Shown piece by piece: positions 25,899-34,060 of a stretch of DNA of 64,000 nt. Made by a program: the position numbers and the translations under genes. Under the pieces are notes generated by a model. It was not told the origin of the DNA. It saw nothing but the letters and a program-made list of their open reading frames with translations, and ran no database searches. The DNA comes from Butyrivibrio sp. MB2005 (GTDB taxonomy: Bacteria > Bacillota > Clostridia > Lachnospirales > Lachnospiraceae). Within the stretch, counting starts at the first letter, position 1; each line of letters begins with the position of its first letter. The stretch spans positions 1 through 64,000 of the forward strand of contig NZ_AUJP01000009.1 in assembly GCF_000424285.1 (NCBI RefSeq), given 5' to 3'.

Positions 25899-27029
25899 CT
25901 ATATTTTGCTAAGCCATTCATGGGCATTTTTTGTTGCCACAAGCTCTGTATTTTCATTGGAAAAAACGATCACTTCCACCTGTACCCGGCCGTCAGTCCA
26001 CTCCTCCATGTTCTTCTTGATCCGGCTGACCATTTCCTCGAATACTAAATCGCCTATTCCTTCTTCATTTATTATTCTCACCGCTTCATCCGTCATTACG
26101 CAGGACAAAATCTTTTTTTCAAGGCCATATCCGGCCACGTCTATTACGATGTCAGACAAAATCTCCATCCTGTGATCCCCGTACATAGAGTGGGTGTTTT
26201 TGATACCACCTGCTACCTTTACGAGTTTTCCTATATGTCCCACAAAAAGGAGCTTGGAAAAGCCGCTGTCAGCTGCATTCTCCACTGTGTCTCCGATAAA
26301 ATTGGAACTCATTACAGCTATGTTTTCATCTATGCCGTATACCTCATGTAAAAAGGTAAGTCCGTAATTACCGGGAGATGCAAGAAGGATTTCTCTTCCT
26401 TCAGCCTTTCGAACATTGATCTCAGTTTTTATGGTCTCCACTAAGGCAGCATCACTCATAGGCTCTACGATTCCGGTGGTTCCAAGAATTGAGATGCCTC
26501 CCACGATTCCAAGCTTGGGATTAAAGGTCTTTCTGGCAATATATTCCCCGTCAGGAACGCTGATAATGGTCCTTACACCTTTTCCTGTGATACCGCGGAG
26601 GCTAAGAACCTCCTCCAGATTTTCCCTGATCATTTTCCGTGGAACCGAATTTATGGCAGCTTCGCCGATTGGCTGATCAAGGCCTGGCTTGGTAACTCTG
26701 CCTACGCCTTCTCCTCCTTCAATCTCAATACCTTCTTCCTCGGTGAGACACACGCTGGCAAATATCTTGGCTCCGCTTGTGACATCAGGATCGTCACCGC
26801 CATCCTTTATCACGGCGCAGGATACGTATTCTAGAGCATCATTCCTGTGAATATCCACAATCTCCGCATTATAAGGGATTCCCTTTGGCGTCATGATACT
26901 TACATGATGCATATTTTCACCTGTAAGAAGCATCAAAAGAGCAGCCTTGGACGCAGCCGTGGCGCAGCTTCCCGTGGTAAATCCGCATCTTAACTTTTTC
27001 CCGCCTTTCTCGATAAAAACGTCACTCAT
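25899..27029 (-). CDS. cbiD: Cobalt-precorrin-5B C1-methyltransferase CbiD
   Basis: A 376-residue protein with the CbiD hallmark KLRCGFTTGSCATAASKAA near residues 12-30, PGLDQPIGEAAIN, GGISILGTTGIVEPMS and HIGKLVKVAGGIKNTHS. CbiD installs the C1 methyl group in the anaerobic route and is not found in the aerobic one. AGGA lies six bases before the ATG, eight bases after the cbiC stop. Confidence 0.92.
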   Translation of the reverse strand: MSDVFIEKGGKKLRCGFTTGSCATAASKAALLMLLTGENMHHVSIMTPKGIPYNAEIVDIHRNDALEYVSCAVIKDGGDDPDVTSGAKIFASVCLTEEEGIEIEGGEGVGRVTKPGLDQPIGEAAINSVPRKMIRENLEEVLSLRGITGKGVRTIISVPDGEYIARKTFNPKLGIVGGISILGTTGIVEPMSDAALVETIKTEINVRKAEGREILLASPGNYGLTFLHEVYGIDENIAVMSSNFIGDTVENAADSGFSKLLFVGHIGKLVKVAGGIKNTHSMYGDHRMEILSDIVIDVAGYGLEKKILSCVMTDEAVRIINEEGIGDLVFEEMVSRIKKNMEEWTDGRVQVEVIVFSNENTELVATKNAHEWLSKI

Positions 27030-27037
27030 AAATAATC

Positions 27038-27664
27038 CTACAGGTTATACAAAATGGAATTGCAGATAGCCGCTGCTACAGTACTTCCACCCTTTCTGCC
27101 TTCATTAACTATATACGGAACATCTCCATTCAAAATCAGCTCCTTGGCTTCGACCACATTCACAAAGCCCACAGGGACTCCGATTATGAGAAGAGGTCTG
27201 ATTTTTCCTTCATTTATAAGCTCATGGAGTCTTATAAGCGCCGTAGGCGCGTTACCGATTGCAAAAATCAGGGGTGCATCTATTTCGGAAGCCTTGTCCA
27301 TGCTGATAGTGGCTCTTGTGACGCCCTTTTCCTTCGCCTCGGCTGCCACATCCGCATCTGCCATAAAGCAGTGGACTTCTCCTCCGTATTTCTCAAGGGT
27401 TTTCTTACTGATTCCGCTAAGGGCCATGTTTGTGTCGGTTACGATGTGTGCTCCGCTCCTGATGGCAGCCTTTGCCTTCTCAATGACATCCTCTGAAAAC
27501 CGCATTGTGTCTGCATATTCAAAATCTGCCGTGGTATGTATCACCCTCAAAACAGTGGGAAGCAGCTCTTCCGGCACTGACTTGCCCATGGCATCAAGTT
27601 CACTTTTTATGATTCTAAAGCTCTCCTTCTCAATGTCGGAAGGAAGTATGTGTTTGATATTCAA
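27038..27664 (-). CDS. cbiC: Cobalt-precorrin-8 methylmutase CbiC
   Basis: A 208-residue enzyme that moves the C11 methyl to C12, giving cobyrinate. Motifs are RVIHTTADFEYA near residue 45, the active-site His in that run, GAHIVTDTNMALSGI, and GVPVGFVNVVEAKE. The start is TTG at 27664 with GAGGA six bases upstream; no ATG gives a full protein. It lies 69 bases after cbiP. Confidence 0.9.
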   Translation of the reverse strand: MNIKHILPSDIEKESFRIIKSELDAMGKSVPEELLPTVLRVIHTTADFEYADTMRFSEDVIEKAKAAIRSGAHIVTDTNMALSGISKKTLEKYGGEVHCFMADADVAAEAKEKGVTRATISMDKASEIDAPLIFAIGNAPTALIRLHELINEGKIRPLLIIGVPVGFVNVVEAKELILNGDVPYIVNEGRKGGSTVAAAICNSILYNL

Positions 27665-27733
27665 TGTTTTTCCTCACGCAATGCCGTTTAACCGCCATAA
27701 AAATCCATCTATTCTTCGATGACGCTATCTGCA

Positions 27734-29215
27734 TCAGATTCCGATCGCATTGTAAATCAACTTCCAGTCAAGACTGTCTCTAAGCACATCTGCCAGCTTA
27801 TCCAGCTCCTTATCCTGATGAACCGCTGCAGCTTCAACCTCCGGAATCTCTGCATTTATACCGCGCTTTTCATAGATGATCTTAAGTAGCGCCTTTGTAA
27901 AATCCGCAGTATCGAAAATGCCGTGCATGTAGGTTCCAAGGACATTTCCTTCGGTTATCACAGGGAAAATTGCTCTCTCCGCGAAGGTCTCTCCCATATG
28001 GATTTCATAGCCTGCGACGTTTAATCCTGAAAGCGGCTTGTAGACTCCTTCAAGAGCTCCTATCTCACCGGAAACCTGAGACAAAGTCTTTTCGTCCTTA
28101 AAATCCGTATCAATCGGAAGGAGAGACAGTCCCTTCTCTTCTCCGCCGCCTTCCGCACCGGATTTATCCCTTACGACTCTGCCAAGCATCTGAAAACCGC
28201 CGCAGATGCCGACTATAAGAGCTCCTATGTCGGAAAGTTCTGTTATCTTGTCATACAATCCGGCATCTTTCAGCCATTTAAGATCACTTAGGGTGTTCTT
28301 GGTCCCGGGTAAAATGATAAGATCGGCGCCTTCAAGGTCCTCTGCCTTATTTACATACGAAAGCCTTACTCCCGGTATTCCCTCAAGAATTGTGAAGTCT
28401 GTATAATTACTGATAAATGGCAGTCTTATCACCTTTATCTCAATAATATCGCCTGTTATATTTTCGCCGGAGCCTGCATTTTTCCTGATTTTAAGCCGCT
28501 CAGAGACGCTGTCTTCTTCATCAAGATCAAGCTCCACATAGGGCACAATTCCTGCAAAGGGGATGTCCAGATAGGGCCTGAACATATCGAGTCCCGGCTC
28601 TAAAAGTGATACATCGCCCCTGAATTTATTGATGATAAGCCCCTTAACCCTGGCCTTTTCACTTTCTGACATAAGCTGCACGGTTCCAAGGAGCTGCGCA
28701 AAAACTCCGCCGGGATCAATATTACCTGCAAGAAGCACCGGTGCATCCAGCATTTCCGCAAGACCCATGTTTACAATGTCATTTTCTCTTAAATTTATCT
28801 CAACAGGGCTGCCTGCCCCTTCTATCACGATTATGTCGGTGTCAGCTGCAAGTCTGTTGTATGCTGCCTTGATATCCGGTATCAGGTCTTTTTTCATCTT
28901 AAAATACTCTGCAGCTCGCATATTTCCTATGGGAAGCCCATTAACGATTATCTGTGAAGTGGTATCACCCATGGGCTTTAGAAGAATGGGGTTCATATCC
29001 GCAGAAGGCTCCATTCCCGCCGCCTGGGCCTGAAGAGCCTGTGCCCTTCCTATTTCCCGACCATCCGGCGTAACAAAGGAATTTAGCGCCATATTTTGCG
29101 ATTTAAAGGGTGCTACCCTAAAACCGTCCCGGCGAAGGACTCTTAGTATTCCCGCCGTCAATATGCTTTTTCCTACTCCGGACATCGTGCCCTGGATCAT
29201 CAGATTTTTCGCCAA
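27734..29215 (-). CDS. cbiP: Cobyric acid synthase CbiP/CobQ
   Basis: A 493-residue glutamine-dependent amidase that amidates side chains b, d, e and g. The ATP-binding start is IQGTMSGVGKS (residues 7-17), followed by FKSQNMALNSFVT. The C-terminal glutaminase domain has Cys in IVGICGGFQMLG and His in GTYMHGIFD. The start is TTG at 29215 with GAGGAG seven bases upstream. An 85-base gap separates it from the binding-protein gene upstream. Confidence 0.92.
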   Translation of the reverse strand: MAKNLMIQGTMSGVGKSILTAGILRVLRRDGFRVAPFKSQNMALNSFVTPDGREIGRAQALQAQAAGMEPSADMNPILLKPMGDTTSQIIVNGLPIGNMRAAEYFKMKKDLIPDIKAAYNRLAADTDIIVIEGAGSPVEINLRENDIVNMGLAEMLDAPVLLAGNIDPGGVFAQLLGTVQLMSESEKARVKGLIINKFRGDVSLLEPGLDMFRPYLDIPFAGIVPYVELDLDEEDSVSERLKIRKNAGSGENITGDIIEIKVIRLPFISNYTDFTILEGIPGVRLSYVNKAEDLEGADLIILPGTKNTLSDLKWLKDAGLYDKITELSDIGALIVGICGGFQMLGRVVRDKSGAEGGGEEKGLSLLPIDTDFKDEKTLSQVSGEIGALEGVYKPLSGLNVAGYEIHMGETFAERAIFPVITEGNVLGTYMHGIFDTADFTKALLKIIYEKRGINAEIPEVEAAAVHQDKELDKLADVLRDSLDWKLIYNAIGI

Positions 29216-29300
29216 AAGTGCTCTCCTCTATATCTTTGTTTATCCGTTAAATTCCAAACTGCCGCCATCAGACCATCACGGGGTTACTTCTGTGTGGGTC

Positions 29301-30854
29301 CTATTTCAGCTTATGGAAAAACTCTGTATCTTCCTTATCTTCAGAAATTATTCTATATAGATTATCGATTATTGTGCCTGTTTTGTCTGCAAACTGATAC
29401 AGTGATTTATCTGTATACCAGACTGCTCCTGACTTATAAGCCTTAAAGTCTGCAAAAAGCTCGCTCAAAGCCGCAAGTGCATCCATCGACTCCGGCGCGT
29501 CCACTATGGTTGCATTGTATATAAGAATGTCCGCTTCTCTGGCATAATCATAGAAAGCTTCCATACTTATTGTGGTCTGGGCATTTGCCTTCTCATCCTC
29601 TTCTTCCTGCGGGAAAAGATAAGTGCCGCCTGCCATGCTGACCATTCTGGCAAAATAATCGTTCTTTTTCCTTGTAACTATTTGATGATTAGAATTAACC
29701 GAGAAAATCGCCACGGTTTTCCCTGATAATTCCTTGTCTTTTATGGAGGTTATAAGCTCCTCCTGCTCTTGAAACTTCTCGTCTGACTCGGTTTCTTTGT
29801 CTGTTAAGAGACCATATACTTTTATCCACTCGCATCGCCCAAGGGGTTTTGCCTCATAGCTTGATCTGTCAATAAATACCGGGATTTCCAGCTTTTCAAG
29901 CTTCTCCTGTACCTTCGGAACGTGGAGTATCATTGTGTTTTCTATGGCAAGATCTATATCATCTATCACCATTTTTTCGTAGTCCGGAGCGCTGTATTTG
30001 CCTCCATATTGAAGGGTTCCCTGCTCCATGGCTTCTTTTGCAGCCGCAATATACCAGTCTTCTTTCTCTGTTCCTGAAAGTGCGATGGTTTCCACTGCGC
30101 CAACAGCGTCAAAATGACACATTGCACTGGATGCTGCAAGATAAATCTTATTTAAAGGTTTTTGTATTATAGTTATATTATTATCACTTTTTAGTTCTGT
30201 TGTCCTGCCTTCCGGTACAATCAGATAATTTCTGCCGTCATCAACACTGATAACCGCATATCCGTCCTCATAACGGTGTATTGCAAAGCATTCTGCATAG
30301 GCATTTTCATCGGTGGAGATATAGGTAAGACCCGGGATATTGGGCGCTGTTTTTAAAGCTTCCGTATTGATGGTAGCCTGCGTATTTGCAGTTAAATCGC
30401 CTTCATCCAAGGTACTTTCCGCATCACTGCCCGGAGTCCCCTTAGCATCCCCTTCCTTTGTATCATCAAAAATGGATATCCTGAGGGTATAGTCGATGAG
30501 ATGTGGCTTACTCATAGCTGTAGTATCAGCCTGAATCTCCATATCTTTATCCAGCTCTACAGGTATCACGAACTCGGAATTACCCTCTGTGTTTATAGGA
30601 TGATAGGTCTCACCGCCCACGATCATATAGTCGTAATTAGGGCTACTCCATATTATGTCTGCCTCTGCTTTCCCATTTGTAACAGTAACCCTGCAGGGAG
30701 ACTCGATGCCGGCTTTGCCGCTGCCTCCCGTCAGGGTAACAGATGCGGCGTACTCCCCATCGGAAATACTGCCGCATCCTGTAATACATAGTGAAATCAG
30801 CAGGATCAGCAGAATTTTTACACTAAAGAATTCTTTTTCCCGCTTTTTATTCAT
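29301..30854 (-). CDS. BtuF-like substrate-binding lipoprotein with extra N-terminal domain
   Basis: A 517-residue lipoprotein: signal peptide with lipobox CITGC (Cys27), then a beta-rich domain of about 100 residues (SDGEYAASVTLTGGSGKA, then SSPNYDYMIVGG, then ADTTAMSKPH). A short linker leads to a class III periplasmic-binding-like domain with the helical backbone of BtuF/FhuD proteins (about residues 165-500). It should deliver a corrinoid or related metal chelate to the BtuC/BtuD pair in this operon. The N-terminal domain is of unknown function and may be related to one in the preceding CbiK gene product. The ATG lies six bases after the cbiK stop without an obvious ribosome site, so reinitiation is likely. 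Confidence 0.75.
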   Translation of the reverse strand: MNKKREKEFFSVKILLILLISLCITGCGSISDGEYAASVTLTGGSGKAGIESPCRVTVTNGKAEADIIWSSPNYDYMIVGGETYHPINTEGNSEFVIPVELDKDMEIQADTTAMSKPHLIDYTLRISIFDDTKEGDAKGTPGSDAESTLDEGDLTANTQATINTEALKTAPNIPGLTYISTDENAYAECFAIHRYEDGYAVISVDDGRNYLIVPEGRTTELKSDNNITIIQKPLNKIYLAASSAMCHFDAVGAVETIALSGTEKEDWYIAAAKEAMEQGTLQYGGKYSAPDYEKMVIDDIDLAIENTMILHVPKVQEKLEKLEIPVFIDRSSYEAKPLGRCEWIKVYGLLTDKETESDEKFQEQEELITSIKDKELSGKTVAIFSVNSNHQIVTRKKNDYFARMVSMAGGTYLFPQEEEDEKANAQTTISMEAFYDYAREADILIYNATIVDAPESMDALAALSELFADFKAYKSGAVWYTDKSLYQFADKTGTIIDNLYRIISEDKEDTEFFHKLK

Positions 30855-30860
30855 GTTTAA

Positions 30861-32555
30861 TTACTTGATAACTTCACCTGTGTGTTTTACATAAAGCTCC
30901 TGAACAGCCTCGATTCTTCCAAGACCTGCGATCTGACAATCTACACTGTCAAAGGATCCGTCTGCAAGGAATCCGCTCTTCCAGGTATCATCGTCATCGC
31001 CTGCCATATCGTTATTTGCATGATCACCTGCAACAACCATAAGGGGACGAAGGATAACCTTCTTGTAGCCTGCGCTCTTAACGCTGTTGATAACAGCTGA
31101 AAGCTCTGTCTCAGCAGGAAGACCCTCTACTGTTCCGATAAATACGTTCTCGTAGGAGAGCTCGTTCATCTGTGTCTGCATCTGGCTGTAAGAAACGTTA
31201 GCTGTATGTGATGTACCGTGGCCCATGAAAACAAAGGCTACACCATCTTCTTTTGCTGCATCAAGGCTGTCATAACCTGCCTCTTTTACTGCCTCAGCTG
31301 TGATAGCCTCAGCTACTGCCTTCTTATCTTCATTGATGATAGTTGCATCAGAACCAACCTCGCCAAGAAGGGGCTCAGCTACTGCAACTGACTCAAACTT
31401 ATCCTTATATCCTTCAAGAACATCGATAAGCTCGTCATACTCAGCACCGTGCATAAGGTGTGTAGGCTGAACAACAAGGTTCTTAACGCCGTTCTCTACT
31501 GCTCTGTCAAGAGCCTGCTCCACGTTGTCGATCTTTTCATCATCTCTTGCCTGAACGTGGTTGATGATGATCTGAGCTGTGAAGGCTCTTCTTACTGACC
31601 AGTCGGGATATGCCTTCTGGAGAGCTTTTTCGATACCACCGATATCCTGAGCTCTGCTGTCATTGAAGGATGTACCAAAGCTTACAACAAGAAGCTCGTT
31701 CTCGCCGATATCATCGCCATTAAGCGGATCATCCTTGGATGCATCACCTGTATCTCTTCCGAAATAATCAGGATCTGCTTCTTCACCCTCAACAAGCTCC
31801 TTCTGCTCATCTGTAAGGGCATCCCATGCTTCCTTAGCCTTAGCACAGAGCTCATCTGTGTTTTCATCGCGGGTCTGAACATATATAGAATCGATAAGAT
31901 CTGCTACTTCCTTTGCTGCCGCCATATCTTCACTGCTTCCTTCCGCATCACCTTCGCCTTCGGTTACATCTGAAACTATAACCTCGTGGTCATACCACTT
32001 GCCCTTTGTACCTATAAGTGCAAGCTGGAAAGGCTCATCAATTGCAGGAACAGGAACGTCGAAGCCGTATACTTCCTCAGTTGTTCCATCGTCATAGGTA
32101 ACAGTGTCTGTTGTGGGCTGAAGGAGTTCAGCGCCGTCCTTCTGTGCATCCTCAGCTGTTCCGGGGAAAAGATTAACGATGTTCTGTGAAGGAAGAGTGA
32201 TATGAATTGTCATCTCTCCGTTCTCTACTGTAAGTGTTCCCTTATTATCATAAGCTTCATTGATATGGAACATACTGCCGTCTGTAGTAAAAGTAGCTGT
32301 GTAAGTGCCATCCTGGAGTTCAGCGCTATCGCTTGTTTCTGCTGTCTCTTCTGCTTCCTCAGCTTCTTCTGTCTCATCTGCGTTTTCCTGAGCTCCACTC
32401 TCAGTAACCTCTTCTGTTTCTTCGACAGCTTCAATCGCCTCTTCAGTTGCTGCTGTCTCTGTTTCTGCGGTATTAGCCGCATCCTTGTTGCCACATCCTG
32501 CTGCGGACATGACCAGTGCTGCAGTCATTATTACTGCCAGTACCTTTTTTTTCAT
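30861..32555 (-). CDS. cbiK: Extracytoplasmic sirohydrochlorin cobaltochelatase CbiK, multidomain lipoprotein
   Basis: A 564-residue protein and first gene of the operon. It has a lipoprotein signal (SAAGC, Cys21), an acidic Glu/Ala/Thr-rich tether (25-85), a beta domain (about 85-205, starting LQDGTYTATFTTDG), a three-helix module (about 215-280, with AWDALTDEQKELV), and the CbiK chelatase (about 290-564). Chelatase motifs are LLVVSFGTSFNDSR, the metal His in VQPTHLMHGAEYD and a second in FMGHGTSHTANVSY. It should insert Co2+ into sirohydrochlorin, but outside the membrane, where the tetrapyrrole is not made. The ATG at 32555 has AGGAGG nine bases upstream. It may instead act in metal or tetrapyrrole binding at the cell surface. 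Confidence 0.82.
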   Translation of the reverse strand: MKKKVLAVIMTAALVMSAAGCGNKDAANTAETETAATEEAIEAVEETEEVTESGAQENADETEEAEEAEETAETSDSAELQDGTYTATFTTDGSMFHINEAYDNKGTLTVENGEMTIHITLPSQNIVNLFPGTAEDAQKDGAELLQPTTDTVTYDDGTTEEVYGFDVPVPAIDEPFQLALIGTKGKWYDHEVIVSDVTEGEGDAEGSSEDMAAAKEVADLIDSIYVQTRDENTDELCAKAKEAWDALTDEQKELVEGEEADPDYFGRDTGDASKDDPLNGDDIGENELLVVSFGTSFNDSRAQDIGGIEKALQKAYPDWSVRRAFTAQIIINHVQARDDEKIDNVEQALDRAVENGVKNLVVQPTHLMHGAEYDELIDVLEGYKDKFESVAVAEPLLGEVGSDATIINEDKKAVAEAITAEAVKEAGYDSLDAAKEDGVAFVFMGHGTSHTANVSYSQMQTQMNELSYENVFIGTVEGLPAETELSAVINSVKSAGYKKVILRPLMVVAGDHANNDMAGDDDDTWKSGFLADGSFDSVDCQIAGLGRIEAVQELYVKHTGEVIK

Positions 32556-32617
32556 AATACTATGCCTCCTATGTGTTCTCATGGGGCTTGGGATTTTAAG
32601 GAATTCCTATGAAATAT

Positions 32618-32645
32618 AAAACTCTTCGCCGAAGGCGAAGAGTTG
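32618..32645 (-). terminator. Hairpin between cobalamin riboswitch and cbiK
   Basis: On the minus strand CTCTTCGCC pairs with GGCGAAGAG around a TTC loop (arms at 32634-32643 and 32621-32630), followed by a T-rich tail. It lies after the riboswitch and before cbiK, so it is the likely termination arm of the expression platform. A weaker upstream stem (about 32670-32693) may help form an alternative fold. Confidence 0.6.
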
Positions 32646-32734
32646 AAATTTTTGGACACAAAACGATAAGGCAAATGCCATCTGACATTTACCGCTAATA
32701 GTTTTGTACAGTCAATTCCTCGTGACCCGGTTTC

Positions 32735-32945
32735 CCATGTACGACGACAGGCAGGTCTCCCGGCTGATCGATATAGCGCTGATACGCGCTGCGCCCATTC
32801 TCCCTTCCCAGATCTGTGCAACCACACTTTGATCCAGTGGTAATGAGAATAAGCTCTCGAAACACGGTGACGAGATCGTGCGGGATTCTCACCCGCTTCC
32901 CTTTTCACTTGTGCAAAGGCTGTGCCTTCCACAAACACCTTCCGT
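32735..32945 (-). promoter_or_regulatory. Cobalamin riboswitch
   Basis: The minus strand shows the conserved core: AAAAGGGAAGCGGGTGAGAA, then TCCCGCAC (32878-32893 region), the B12-box-like ACCACTGG (32834-32841) and the ACCTGCC segment (32750-32756). Spacing and order match known cobalamin riboswitches. It sits between a promoter (32981-33008) and a terminator hairpin before cbiK, so coenzyme B12 should shut off the whole operon. An open frame across it is not a gene. Confidence 0.92.
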
Positions 32946-32980
32946 CTAATTAAGTTGTGGATTTTCTAAAACTGATTTTC

Positions 32981-33008
32981 ATTATCGCTTCGGAAAATCT
33001 TGTGTCCA
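32981..33008 (-). promoter_or_regulatory. Promoter of the cobalamin operon
   Basis: On the minus strand the -35 TGGACA (33003-33008) and -10 GATAAT (32981-32986) each match the sigma-A consensus at five of six bases, with a 16-base spacer. Transcription would begin about 30 bases before the riboswitch. Confidence 0.6.
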
Positions 33009-33020
33009 TGATAACACAAG
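32999..33020. promoter_or_regulatory. 7-bp inverted repeat over the -35 box
   Basis: CTTGTGT (32999-33005) and ACACAAG (33014-33020) form a perfect inverted repeat with an 8-base gap. It overlaps the -35 box of the cobalamin promoter and could be an operator for a dimeric regulator. No protein is assigned. Confidence 0.35.
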
Positions 33021-33056
33021 TCTTGCTCTTTTCATATAGATTAGAAGGAAAAGCGG

Positions 33057-33085
33057 TTGAACCACTGATTGTCCACACTTATAAT
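33057..33085 (+). promoter_or_regulatory. Promoter for the anchored protein gene at 33129
   Basis: TTGAAC (33057-33062) and a perfect TATAAT (33080-33085) are separated by 17 bases, about 40 bases before the gene's start codon. Confidence 0.6.
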
Positions 33086-33128
33086 TATGCCTAGGGACAC
33101 TCTTTTGTCTTTTATTTAGGGGGAAATA

Positions 33129-33974
33129 ATGAAAAAACTGAGGCTCTTCATTTTAGTCATAATCATTCTGATTGCTTTGATTTTCACAGGGAGATTTGTT
33201 TATATGCGCTTTTTTAAGACCTATAAAGTGGGAACTGACCCAAAGCTCTATGAGATTACAAGGGCAACCTATCTGACAGGAACCCAAAGCACTGACTATG
33301 GCTACATTTATGATCAGTACACCATTAGAAAAAGAGATAAAAAATACTATGCAGAGACTGATATTTTTGATAAAGAACTAAAGCAGCAGGTAGTTACAGA
33401 GGTTGAGATTATAGGTGCAGAGTACGATGCGACACTGAAGCTGTTAGAGGGCTGTGAATTCGTAAGACACAAGGCCGCCGGCTCCAAAGTGATGGATGGT
33501 TTTATGGATAACAGTAGTTATTCTGCAGAGCTTATGTGGGATAAAAAGCCGGATGGGGCCTGGGATCTGCGCATGGACAGCGATACCAGAAAGGCTTTTT
33601 CGGAAGCCATAGAAAAATTCACTCAAAAAATAAACGTAACAATCGTTGATGATGTCGCTCCATCAAGTGTATGGATAATCAGAGATACTCCGGAAAACCG
33701 CAAGACAAGCGTATGGGGCACGGCTATGGTGAAGCCTGAAGAATTAGGCAAGGATTATTCTTTCGATATTCCTCTGTCAGATGATGACAAGTATCTTTTC
33801 CACATGATAGACGAGGATGGACTCTACTACTCTGCTGACATTCCAAAGCTCCTTGATGGCTGGAAAGTCAGAATCTATACAAGCGATAAGGAATACCACC
33901 ATGTTGTTCTTGAAATCTGCGACGATTCCGGGGCGCTTATCTCAGAGATTGATGTTTTCAGTGCCGCACTGTAA
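33129..33974 (+). CDS. Membrane-anchored extracytoplasmic protein of unknown function
   Basis: A 281-residue protein. Residues 1-28 form a basic start and one membrane segment (LFILVIIILIALIFTGRF) without a lipobox, so it is a signal anchor with the rest outside. The outer part is beta-rich and acidic and not recognised; a mid-part (SAEAIEKF-like helix, about 155-170) and a C-terminal beta stretch (YHHVVLEICDDSG) are seen. TAGGGGG lies nine bases before the ATG and a good promoter is upstream. It stands alone, divergent from the cobalamin operon and ended by its own terminator, so context gives no role. Confidence 0.65.
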   Translation: MKKLRLFILVIIILIALIFTGRFVYMRFFKTYKVGTDPKLYEITRATYLTGTQSTDYGYIYDQYTIRKRDKKYYAETDIFDKELKQQVVTEVEIIGAEYDATLKLLEGCEFVRHKAAGSKVMDGFMDNSSYSAELMWDKKPDGAWDLRMDSDTRKAFSEAIEKFTQKINVTIVDDVAPSSVWIIRDTPENRKTSVWGTAMVKPEELGKDYSFDIPLSDDDKYLFHMIDEDGLYYSADIPKLLDGWKVRIYTSDKEYHHVVLEICDDSGALISEIDVFSAAL

Positions 33975-33981
33975 GAAAATG

Positions 33982-34020
33982 AAAACCTTCCCGCACCAAT
34001 TGGGCTTGGGAAGGTTTTTT
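33982..34020 (+). terminator. Terminator after the 33129 gene
   Basis: AAAACCTTCCC (33982-33992) pairs with GGGAAGGTTTT (34008-34018), followed by TTTTTTC. It also lies before the end of the convergent chemotaxis gene. Confidence 0.8.
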
Positions 34021-34060
34021 CGATTTATATTTACTGATAAAAAGTATTATCTGCCTGAAA

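Noticed and set aside
27054..27722. A 222-codon plus-strand open frame
   Set aside because: It is antisense to cbiC, which has clear family motifs. The translation is low-complexity Ser/Ala/Phe text typical of a shadow frame.
32579..32938. A 119-codon minus-strand open frame upstream of cbiK
   Set aside because: It covers the cobalamin riboswitch core, with B12-box and GGGAAGCGGG motifs, and has no ribosome site or known product.
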